Source: Kitasatospora sp. NBC_01246 (lineage in GTDB: Bacteria; Actinomycetota; Actinomycetes; Streptomycetales; Streptomycetaceae). Taken from it: DNA of 64,000 nt. Below, piece by piece: positions 56,163 through 64,000 of this stretch. Within the stretch, counting starts at the first letter, position 1; every line of letters starts with the position of its first letter. Below the pieces are notes generated by a model. The model ran no database searches. It worked only from the letters and a program-made list of their open reading frames with translations, and was not told the DNA's origin. The stretch lies in contig NZ_CP108484.1 of NCBI RefSeq assembly GCF_036226505.1, positions 3,596,001-3,660,000 on the forward strand, given 5' to 3'. A program made the translations under genes and the position numbers.

Positions 56163-57263
56163 TCAGCCTGCGAACATCACCACGGCGGCCACCCCGAGCA
56201 CCAGCAGCAGGAACACCCCGCCGACCAGGACCGGGCCCAGCAGGGCGGGTGGCAGCAACGGCTTCCGGGCGGGTGGCGGACCGGCGTCGGGCGCCGCCTC
56301 CGGGCGCGGGGCGCCGCGGCCGCGCCGGCGCGGGTTCAGCGGTACCAGCGGTCCCTCCGGCCGGAGTTCGAGCGCCCGGGCCGCGCGCTCCTCGTCGACC
56401 GGCTCCGGGGCACCCGCCAGCAGGTCCGCCAGCTCCCGCCGGATCCCCTCCGCCCCCGGCCGCAGCGCCGGATCGGGCTGCAGCAGCCGCTCGACCAGTG
56501 GCGCCAGCGGCCCGCAGACCGTCGACGGCTCCCGCCGGCCGTCGCGCACCGCGGTCACCAACTCGGGCACCCCCTGGTCGGGGTACGGCGAGCGGCCCGT
56601 CACCAGCCGGTGCAGCAGCACGCCGAGCGCCCAGCAGTCCCCGGCCGGGCCGCCGTCCAGCGGCCAGCGCTCCGCCACCGCACCGACCAGGGTGGCCCGG
56701 ACCTCGTAGCGGCGGCGGCCGCCGGGCCCGCCCAGCTCCTCCGCCAGCGCCTCCTCCGCCACCCCCGGGAGCAGCCCGCCCAGCAGGGCCGCACCGTCCT
56801 CGCAGACCAGGACGGACTCGGCGGTCAGGTTGCCGTGCGTGAGCCCGGCCTCGTGCAGCGCCCGCAGCGCGCCGGCCAGGTCCGCCGCCAACTCGGCCGC
56901 CCGGTACGGCGCGACCGGTCCGGCGGCGGCCAGGTCGGCCAGCAGCACCCCGGCCGGCCACTCCTCGACCGTCCGGAGCAGGTCACCCTCGACGAACGCG
57001 CCGACGCCCTGCAGCAGCCTCGGGTGCACGGGCGCGGCCGAACCGACCTCGGCCACCCGGCGGACCAGCCGCTCGCTCTGCTCGGGCATCGGGCCGTCCG
57101 GATCGTCCGGGTCGTGACCGCTCGTCAGCAGCGCGGGAAGCTCCAGCGCGCGCAGCAGGACGGTGGCTCCCGTCCGCTCGTCCACCGCGAGTGCCCGCAG
57201 CGCCTCCGGACGGTCCGTCAGTCGGTAACGCCCCGCCAGTACCTGACCCGGACCCGCTCGCAT
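56163..57263 (-). CDS. Protein kinase-like protein, probable pseudokinase
   Basis: 366-residue protein with a kinase fold but lost catalytic residues. The VAxK lysine position reads TVLLRALELP, the HRD loop reads HGNLTAESVLV (about 142-152) with Gly and Asn instead of Arg and Asp, and the DFG motif is replaced by ALLGGLLPG. The C-lobe is recognisable (CWALGVLLHRLVTGRSPYP). One C-terminal membrane helix (about 340-365) means the N-terminal domain faces the cytoplasm. Located between two active-looking kinases, it may act as a scaffold or regulator of one. ATG at 57261-57263. Confidence 0.85.
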   Translation of the reverse strand: MRAGPGQVLAGRYRLTDRPEALRALAVDERTGATVLLRALELPALLTSGHDPDDPDGPMPEQSERLVRRVAEVGSAAPVHPRLLQGVGAFVEGDLLRTVEEWPAGVLLADLAAAGPVAPYRAAELAADLAGALRALHEAGLTHGNLTAESVLVCEDGAALLGGLLPGVAEEALAEELGGPGGRRRYEVRATLVGAVAERWPLDGGPAGDCWALGVLLHRLVTGRSPYPDQGVPELVTAVRDGRREPSTVCGPLAPLVERLLQPDPALRPGAEGIRRELADLLAGAPEPVDEERAARALELRPEGPLVPLNPRRRGRGAPRPEAAPDAGPPPARKPLLPPALLGPVLVGGVFLLLVLGVAAVVMFAG

Positions 57264-57362
57264 GGGTGTTCCTCTCGCTCACCGCCCAGCCTAGGCCCTG
57301 ACCGGCCGAACCTCGCCGGGTGCGCGGCGACCGGCCCAACGGGGCCGCGTCGACGACCGCAT

Positions 57363-57368
57363 TACGCT
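57363..57368 (+). promoter_or_regulatory. -10-like box of a possible leaderless transcript
   Basis: TACGCT fits the TANNNT -10 pattern, six bases before the ATG of the PH/SHOCT gene. No -35 is evident at 16-19 bp. Confidence 0.35.
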
Positions 57369-57374
57369 CGTTCC

Positions 57375-57923
57375 ATGGACTGGACCGATCTGATCGACGC
57401 GGCCTTCGACGTGGCCGGCAACAGCAACCGTGACAATCGGGCCGAGGCCCTGCGCACCGTCGAGGCGAACGTCGTGCCCGACGAGAAGCCGGTCGCCTCC
57501 ACGGCCGGGCGCCACCCCGACCACTTCCGCAAGGGCGTACTGGTCCTCACCACCCAGCGGCTGCTCTTCCTGAAGGACGGCAAGCCGCCCGTCCCGGTTC
57601 CGCTCTCCGCGGTGACGGACGCGACCGTCAACCGGAGCAGGCTCAACGGCGAGGTGCTGCTGGTGGTCGCGCTCACCGGCTCGCACCGCTTCGAGGACGT
57701 GGTCAAGGCCGAGGTGTTCGCCGAGCAGATCCGGGCCACCGCCCGGCTGGTCCGCGAGGCCGCGGCGAAGGCCCCGGCCGCACCCGCCGGCACCCCGGCC
57801 GTCGCGCCGGCCGCCTCCGGCACCGAGCTGCTGGACCAGTTGGAGCGGCTGGCCGCCCTGCACACCGCGGGGGCGCTCACCGACGAGGAGTTCAGCCGCG
57901 CCAAGCAGCGCCTGATCGGCTGA
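57375..57923 (+). CDS. PH-like / SHOCT domain protein
   Basis: 182-residue cytoplasmic protein. The first 125 residues look like a bacterial PH-type domain (KGVLVLTTQRLLFLKDGKPP ... LSAVTDATVNRSRLNGEVLL). An Ala/Pro linker leads to a C-terminal SHOCT domain (about 152-182: LLDQLERLAALHTAGALTDE). These small proteins bind membranes or partners in poorly understood ways. The ATG at 57375 lacks a ribosome site; TACGCT at 57363-57368 ends six bases before it, so the message may be leaderless. Divergent from the pseudokinase gene. Confidence 0.85.
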   Translation: MDWTDLIDAAFDVAGNSNRDNRAEALRTVEANVVPDEKPVASTAGRHPDHFRKGVLVLTTQRLLFLKDGKPPVPVPLSAVTDATVNRSRLNGEVLLVVALTGSHRFEDVVKAEVFAEQIRATARLVREAAAKAPAAPAGTPAVAPAASGTELLDQLERLAALHTAGALTDEEFSRAKQRLIG

Positions 57924-57926
57924 CCA

Positions 57927-57962
57927 CCGCCGGCCGGGCCCGGCCTCGGGCCCGGCCGGCGG
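57927..57962. terminator. Bidirectional terminator, SHOCT gene / second kinase
   Basis: Perfect 15-bp stem with a six-base loop between convergent genes, three bp after the SHOCT stop and six bp before the kinase stop. Confidence 0.85.
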
Positions 57963-57968
57963 AGCCGC

Positions 57969-59906
57969 CTACGGTGCGGGCTGGAAGGTGTCGAAGGCGA
58001 CCTGACGGGCCTGCACGCTCGCCGGCGTGCCCCAGTCCGCGTCCGGGGTGATCCAGTAGATCGAGTACCCGTACTTGGCCGGAGTGCCGGTCACGAAGCC
58101 CCGGTTGAGCGAGTGCATCCTGGGCGTGCCGTTGGTCCACTCCCAGTCGGCGGAGTTGGCCCAGTCCCGGTAGGTGATGGCCTGCAGCTGCACCCGCTGG
58201 TAGTTGCTGACCTGGGCGCGCAGCCCCGGCTCGGACTCCTGCCAGTCGGCGACCGCGCTCGGGCCCGGGGTGGTGGTCCACTCGATCTTCAGGGTGCTGC
58301 CGTTGCCCTTGAAGACCCGGCGGATGGACTCCGAGCCGGCGGGCTGCAGCCAGTCCGGCAGGACGATCGAGAAGCCGGTCGGGTCCTTGTACTCGTGGTA
58401 CCCGGCGGGTACCGCCGCGCCGGGAGCCGCCGGGGCGGGCGGCACGGCGGCGGGCTGGGTCGCGGGCGCGGCGGCCGGAGTGGTCTCGGCCGGAGCCGCC
58501 CCGCTCCCCGCCGGGGTCGTCGCGGCCGGTGCCCCCGGCGCCGGCGTACCCGGCGCGGCGCTGCCGGGCCCCGCGGTGGCGGCCGCCGGAGTGTCGGGTG
58601 CAGAGGAACCGGTCACGGCGGCCGGGGAGGTGGCGCCCGCGCCGTTGGCCGCGCCACCGTCGGCGTCGCCGAAGGCCCGGACCATCGCCACCGCCCCGGC
58701 GATCAGCAGCAGCACCACCACGACGGTCACCACGGCGAGCCGCCGCCGGCCCTTGCGCGGATCGGCGCCGGCCGCCTGGGTCGCCCCGAGGGTCCACTCG
58801 CTGGTCACCGGCCGGATCGGCTCCGCCGCGGGCGCGGCGGCGGCCCCGGCGGCGGGCTTCGCGGTGCCCTCGGCGGGCTCGGCGTCCTTGGCCCGGCTGC
58901 CCACCCGGACGGTGCCGAGCAGCCCGCCGATCGTGCGCCGGGGGGTCTCCCCGCCCGTCGGCTTCGCCGTGGCGCCGCCCTCGGAGTCGCCTCCCCCGGC
59001 TTCGTCGGCCGCGGGCTCCCCGGCGGCCGCCTTCACCGGCATCGCGTGCTCGGTGGTCGACTCCGCCCGGGTGGTCGCGTCGGCCACCACCCGCTTGAGC
59101 AGCGAGCGGGTCTGCGAGGCGTCCAGCCGCTCGGCCGGGTCCTTCGCCAGCAGCCCCTCGATGACCGGCCGCAGCGGCCCGGCGTTGAACGGCGTGCCGA
59201 GCTCCTCCGTCATCACCGCCGTCAGGGTGGCGAGCGCCGAACCCCGGTCGTACGGCGGCCGGCCCTCGACCATCGCGTACAGCGTGCCGCCCAGCGACCA
59301 GAGGTCGGCCGGCGGCCCGGGCTTCTGCCCGCGGGCCCGCTCCGGGGATATGTACGAGGGCGCGCCGACCAGCATGCCGGTCGAGGTCACCGAGGCGTCG
59401 CCCTCCACGCTGGCGATGCCGAAGTCGGTGAGCACCACCCGGCCGTCCTCGCCGATCAGCACGTTGGACGGCTTCACGTCACGGTGCAGGATGCCGTGCG
59501 CGTGCGCGGCGACGAGCACCCCCAGCACGTCCAGCGCGATCTCGGCGGCCCGGCCGGGCGACAGCGGCCCGTCCTCCTTGATCACGTCCGCCAGCGAGCG
59601 GGACTCCACCAGCTCCATGACGATCCACGGCCGGTCGTCCTCCTCGACGACGTCGAAGACGGTGACGGCCGAGCTGTGCCGGATCCGGGCGGTGGCCTTG
59701 GCCTCGCGCAGTGTCCGGACGATCAGCCGGTGCTTCTCGTCCTCGTCGACGCTGCCGTTCATCCGCAGTTCCTTGACCGCGACGATCCGGCCCAGCATCT
59801 CGTCCTCGGCACGCCACACGGTGCCCATGCCGCCGCGCCCGAGCACCGCGTCCAGCCGGTAGCGTCCGGCCAGGAGGCGGCCGGTGGAGCCCTGCGCCTG
59901 GGTCAT
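57969..59906 (-). CDS. Membrane Ser/Thr protein kinase
   Basis: 645-residue Hanks-type kinase. Kinase domain (about 15-275) complete: GRGGMGT, Lys45, HRDVKPSN (Asp143) and DFG at 161-163. A charged linker follows, one transmembrane helix at about 395-415 (RLAVVTVVVVLLLIAGAVAM), then an Ala/Pro/Thr-rich spacer and an extracytoplasmic domain (about 500-645, from YHEYKDPTGFSIVLPDWL). That domain is similar in layout to the outer domain of the other kinase, suggesting related signals. ATG at 59904-59906 with a G-rich site ten bases upstream; open frame upstream not coding-like. Confidence 0.92.
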   Translation of the reverse strand: MTQAQGSTGRLLAGRYRLDAVLGRGGMGTVWRAEDEMLGRIVAVKELRMNGSVDEDEKHRLIVRTLREAKATARIRHSSAVTVFDVVEEDDRPWIVMELVESRSLADVIKEDGPLSPGRAAEIALDVLGVLVAAHAHGILHRDVKPSNVLIGEDGRVVLTDFGIASVEGDASVTSTGMLVGAPSYISPERARGQKPGPPADLWSLGGTLYAMVEGRPPYDRGSALATLTAVMTEELGTPFNAGPLRPVIEGLLAKDPAERLDASQTRSLLKRVVADATTRAESTTEHAMPVKAAAGEPAADEAGGGDSEGGATAKPTGGETPRRTIGGLLGTVRVGSRAKDAEPAEGTAKPAAGAAAAPAAEPIRPVTSEWTLGATQAAGADPRKGRRRLAVVTVVVVLLLIAGAVAMVRAFGDADGGAANGAGATSPAAVTGSSAPDTPAAATAGPGSAAPGTPAPGAPAATTPAGSGAAPAETTPAAAPATQPAAVPPAPAAPGAAVPAGYHEYKDPTGFSIVLPDWLQPAGSESIRRVFKGNGSTLKIEWTTTPGPSAVADWQESEPGLRAQVSNYQRVQLQAITYRDWANSADWEWTNGTPRMHSLNRGFVTGTPAKYGYSIYWITPDADWGTPASVQARQVAFDTFQPAP

Positions 59907-60158
59907 TCGGAACGTTCCCCCATGTGCTGCTGGCGGTCGAGGTGACGGCGCGTCGGCCCGGCGCGGGCCCGAACGCCAAGCCTCCATCATCCCCTGTCCC
60001 GAGGGCCCGCGACCACCCGGCCCCCGGCCAGCCTGGTGACGGACCGGAACGGCCCCGGCGCTCCGTGCCCGATCTGTGATCGAAAACTCTGTCCGGCCGC
60101 CCCCGGGCGCTGCTAGCGTTCGGCAGCTCACCGTCTTTCCCGGGGGGATTCGACGCCC

Positions 60159-60746
60159 ATGACCGCACCCGCACCGGGCACTGACGGCCGGTCGGACCGG
60201 CCGCGTACGGCCACGCACTACTCCGTCGCACCGGAACCGGAGACCCCCGAGGGCTATGTCGCCCCGGGCATGCCCGGGGCCCCGGTGGCCGGTTACCACC
60301 CCGCCCCCGCGCCCGAGCCCGCCCCGCAGGGCCGGCGGCGCCGGGGCCGCCGGGGCGGCCGCACCACCGTCGCGATCGCCCTCGCCGTCGCCGCGATGCT
60401 GGCCGGCGCGCTGGCCTACGGTCTCGCCCCGGCGCGGGCGGCGAGCACCGTCGGCTGGCTGGCCATCGCCCCGGCCGCCGCCGTCGCCCTGCCGCTCGGC
60501 CGGCTCGGCGGCCGCGGCCACGCCCTGCCCCCGCTGGGCGCGCTGCTCGCCGCCGGCGCGCTCTTCCTCGGCCAGCTGATCGGCGAGGCCCGCCGGCTGC
60601 CCGGGCCGACCGGTGCGTACGACGCGCTGCTCCGGGACGCCCTCGCCCACTGGCGCGCCGACCGCCACCCGCTGGACGCCGTCTTCTACGGCATCGCGCT
60701 GATCGGCGGCTTCCTGCTCACCCGCCGCGCGGCCGCCCGGGACTGA
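60159..60746 (+). CDS. Hypothetical membrane protein
   Basis: 195-residue protein with a disordered Pro-rich N-terminus ending in a basic patch (RRRRGRRGGR), then four predicted helices (about 70-90, 95-113, 122-140 and 172-188). Function unknown. The ATG at 60159 has a GGGGGGA about eleven bases upstream. Upstream TAGCGT (60114-60119) is a possible -10. Divergent from the second kinase and convergent with the GuaB relative. Confidence 0.75.
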   Translation: MTAPAPGTDGRSDRPRTATHYSVAPEPETPEGYVAPGMPGAPVAGYHPAPAPEPAPQGRRRRGRRGGRTTVAIALAVAAMLAGALAYGLAPARAASTVGWLAIAPAAAVALPLGRLGGRGHALPPLGALLAAGALFLGQLIGEARRLPGPTGAYDALLRDALAHWRADRHPLDAVFYGIALIGGFLLTRRAAARD

Positions 60747-60749
60747 ACG

Positions 60750-60790
60750 CGGGAGGCCCCCGCCGGAACGCGTCCGGCGGGGGCCTCCCG
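60750..60790. terminator. Bidirectional terminator before the GuaB relative
   Basis: Perfect 18-bp stem (60750-60767, 60773-60790) with a five-base loop between convergent genes. Confidence 0.88.
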
Positions 60791-60804
60791 CACAGCGGGG
60801 CGGC

Positions 60805-61932
60805 TCAGCGGTGGTTGAGCGCCGGGTTGACCGTCACCTCGACCCGCTGGAACTCCTTGAGCTCCGTGTAGCCGGTGGTGGCCATCGCGCGGCGCAGCGC
60901 GCCGAACAGGTTCATGGTGCCGTCGGGGGTGTGCGACGGACCGGTGAGGATCTCCTCGGTGGTGCCGACGGTGCCGAGGTTGACCCGCTTGCCGCGCGGC
61001 AGCTCCTCGTGGACGGCCTCCATGCCCCAGTGGAAGCCCTTGCCCGGGGCGTCCGTGGCGCGGGCCAGTGCCGCGCCGATCATCACCGCGTCGGCGCCGC
61101 AGGCGACGGCCTTGGGGATGTCGCCGCTGTAGCCGACCCCACCGTCCGCGATCACGTGCACGTAGCGGCCGCCGGACTCGTCCATGTAGTCGCGGCGGGC
61201 GGCCGCGACGTCGGCGACGGCGGTGGCCATCGGCACCTGGATGCCGAGGACGCCACGGGTGGTGTGGGCGGCGCCGCCGCCGAAGCCGACCAGCACGCCG
61301 GCCGCACCGGTGCGCATCAGGTGCAGCGCGGCCGTGTAGGTGGCGCAGCCGCCGACGATGACCGGGACGTCCAGCTCGTAGATGAACTGCTTGAGGTTCA
61401 GCGGCTCGGCGCCGCTGGAGACGTGCTCCGCGGAGACGGTGGTGCCCCGGATGACGAAGACGTCGACACCGGCGTCCACGACGGCCTTCGAGAACTCGGC
61501 GGTGCGCTGCGGGGAGAGCGCGGCGGCGGTGACCACGCCGGAGTCGCGGACCTCCTGGATCCGCTGCTTGATCAGGTCGGCCTGGATCGGCGCGGCGTAG
61601 ATCTCCTGCAGGCGGCGGGTGGCGGCGGCCTCGTCGGTGAACGTGGCGATCTCGTCCAGCAGCGGCTGCGGGTCCTCGTAGCGGGTCCAGAGGCCTTCCA
61701 GGTTGAGCACGCCCAGACCGCCGAGGCGGCCGATCGCGATGGCCTGCTGCGGGGAGACCACGCTGTCCATCGGGGCGGCCAGGAACGGCAGGTCGAAGCG
61801 GTAGGCATCGATCTGCCAGGCGATCGAGACCTCCTTCGGGTCCCGGGTGCGGCGGCTGGGGACGACGGCGATGTCGTCGAATGCGTACGCCCGGCGGCCG
61901 CGCTTGCCTCGCCCGATCTCGATCTCAGTCAC
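60805..61932 (-). CDS. GuaB family IMP dehydrogenase-related protein (no CBS)
   Basis: 375-residue TIM-barrel protein of the IMPDH/GMPR family without a CBS pair, of the GuaB3-like actinobacterial group. Substrate- and cofactor-binding segments VIADGGVGYSGDIPKAVACG and MIGAALARATDAPGK are present. The catalytic loop reads GGGAAHTTR (218-226), with His223 where GuaB has the nucleophilic Cys (GSICTTR in the neighbour). Without this cysteine the usual covalent IMP step should not occur, so its reaction is uncertain; no activity can be assigned from sequence. ATG at 61930-61932. Two families of tandem repeats lie upstream. Confidence 0.9.
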   Translation of the reverse strand: MTEIEIGRGKRGRRAYAFDDIAVVPSRRTRDPKEVSIAWQIDAYRFDLPFLAAPMDSVVSPQQAIAIGRLGGLGVLNLEGLWTRYEDPQPLLDEIATFTDEAAATRRLQEIYAAPIQADLIKQRIQEVRDSGVVTAAALSPQRTAEFSKAVVDAGVDVFVIRGTTVSAEHVSSGAEPLNLKQFIYELDVPVIVGGCATYTAALHLMRTGAAGVLVGFGGGAAHTTRGVLGIQVPMATAVADVAAARRDYMDESGGRYVHVIADGGVGYSGDIPKAVACGADAVMIGAALARATDAPGKGFHWGMEAVHEELPRGKRVNLGTVGTTEEILTGPSHTPDGTMNLFGALRRAMATTGYTELKEFQRVEVTVNPALNHR

Positions 61933-62017
61933 TTCGTTCGAGCCCTTCTGGTTTGTTGCTCATACCCGCCGGGTCACCCCGGCCGCCCCCAGTATCCCGC
62001 ACACCGTGCTAGTCGCG

Positions 62018-62205
62018 CGCTCGCCTCCGGGGCGCTCGACCCGGCGCCGACACTCGTCGCTCCAACGCCCCCCGCATCTTCGCCCGCTCGCCTCCGGGGC
62101 GCTCGACCCAAGCGCCGACACTCGTCACTCCAACGCCCCCCGCATCTTCGCCCGCTCGCCTCCGGGGCGCTCGACCCGGCGCCGACACTCGTCACTCCAA
62201 CGCCC
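62018..62205. repeat. 67-68 bp tandem repeat family A
   Basis: Three copies (62018-62084, 62085-62152, 62153-62205 partial) starting with CGCTCGCCTCCGGGGCGCTC. Copies differ by few bases and one insertion. Unit length is not a multiple of three, so it is not coding. Located upstream of the GuaB relative. Confidence 0.93.
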
Positions 62206-62214
62206 TCGTACCTC

Positions 62215-62391
62215 GGTCGTCCTCGCTCCTCCCTTCTGCACCGGCGCGCCCCTTCGGCTCGGGCCGGGCCGGGTCGTCCTCGCTCCTCCCTTTCGGCACC
62301 GGCGCGCCCCTTCGACTCGGGGCGGGCCGGGTCGTCCTCGCTTCTCCCTTTCGGCACCGGCGCGCCCCTTCGACTCGGGGCGGGTCGGGTC
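62215..62391. repeat. 57-58 bp tandem repeat family B
   Basis: Three copies (starting 62215, 62272, 62330) beginning GGTCGTCCTCGCT, plus a partial fourth piece (62416-62438). Each unit contains a nearly perfect hairpin of about 9 bp (GCGCGCCCC ... GGGGCGGG). Unrelated in sequence to family A. Confidence 0.93.
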
Positions 62392-62458
62392 GGCCGGGGC
62401 TCGGGCAGGCAGCAGCGGGGCGCGCCCCTACGGCACCGGTCCGCACCCCGGACAAGCG

Positions 62459-62494
62459 CGAGGGACCCACCGCCGGGTGGCGGTGGGTCCCTCG
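62459..62494 (-). terminator. Terminator downstream of guaB
   Basis: Perfect 16-bp stem with a GGGT loop, 13 bp beyond the guaB stop on the minus strand. It places the repeat region outside the guaB transcript. Confidence 0.88.
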
Positions 62495-62507
62495 GTGTCG
62501 GGCGGTG

Positions 62508-64000
<1,493 letters not shown>

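Noticed and set aside
62018..62391. CRISPR-like array
   Set aside because: Units are long (57-68 bp), nearly identical along their whole length, and have no alternation of short repeat and unique spacer. No cas genes are nearby.

Overview
The window is about 72-75% G+C by eye. It has GTG and ATG starts, strong third-position G/C bias, short Shine-Dalgarno sites and long perfect terminator hairpins, which point to a Streptomycetaceae chromosome (Streptomyces or Kitasatospora). From memory, the gene order (sdhB ... trpS ... mdh ... folD ... purH/purN ... sucC/sucD ... icmB ... pcrA ... guaA ... kinases ... guaB) matches the conserved core between guaB and sdh of S. coelicolor. I see no phage, transposon, plasmid, tRNA, rRNA or CRISPR locus. 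Both terminal genes are cut by the window: sdhB at its 5' end and guaB at its 5' end.

Layout. 1-4.2 kb: end of sdhB, a small membrane protein, a D-Ala-D-Ala carboxypeptidase, a YihY/BrkB membrane protein and a family 2 glycosyltransferase. 4.4-10.9 kb: two large paralogous TagF-type polymerases, one with an extra GT2 domain, probably making a polyol-phosphate wall polymer. 10.9-13.8 kb: a CorC/HlyC-like protein, trpS and a 2'-5' RNA ligase family gene, apparently co-transcribed. 13.9-20.2 kb: housekeeping metabolism (mdh, DUF3017, folD, RDD protein, purH, purN). 20.7-25.3 kb: membrane proteins and an unusual membrane-anchored LuxR/sigma-like protein. 25.5-27.6 kb: sucC-sucD. 27.9-36.0 kb: a divergent five-gene block (MoxR ATPase, DUF5682, VWA one way; SWIM zinc finger, DUF5691 the other). 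36.2-40.6 kb: B12-binding mutase subunit, M23 peptidase, pcrA. 40.7-44.6 kb: a PspC-type two-component system with a divergent PspC/LiaF-like protein. 44.7-48.7 kb: DoxX-Rieske fusion, guaA and a 1.15 kb gap with little or no recognisable coding. 48.7-54.1 kb: zinc-ribbon membrane protein, GMC oxidoreductase, succinic semialdehyde dehydrogenase. 54.2-60.7 kb: two membrane Ser/Thr kinases flanking a pseudokinase, a PH-like/SHOCT protein and a small membrane protein. 60.8-64 kb: a CBS-less GuaB relative and guaB.

How it works together. Purine synthesis is spread over the window (purN-purH, guaB, guaA and folD for one-carbon units). The TCA cycle is represented by sdhB, mdh and sucCD. Envelope functions form a second theme: wall polymer synthesis, carboxypeptidase, M23 peptidase, PspC signalling and Ser/Thr kinases. 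The least understood part, and the best candidate for an undescribed system, is the 27.9-36.0 kb AAA+/VWA/DUF5682/SWIM/DUF5691 block. Both gaps inside its MoxR-DUF5682-VWA arm are filled with short degenerate tandem repeats; one has an exact 10-bp period over nine units. A second striking feature is a pair of long tandem-repeat families (about 67 and 58 bp) between guaB and its CBS-less relative.
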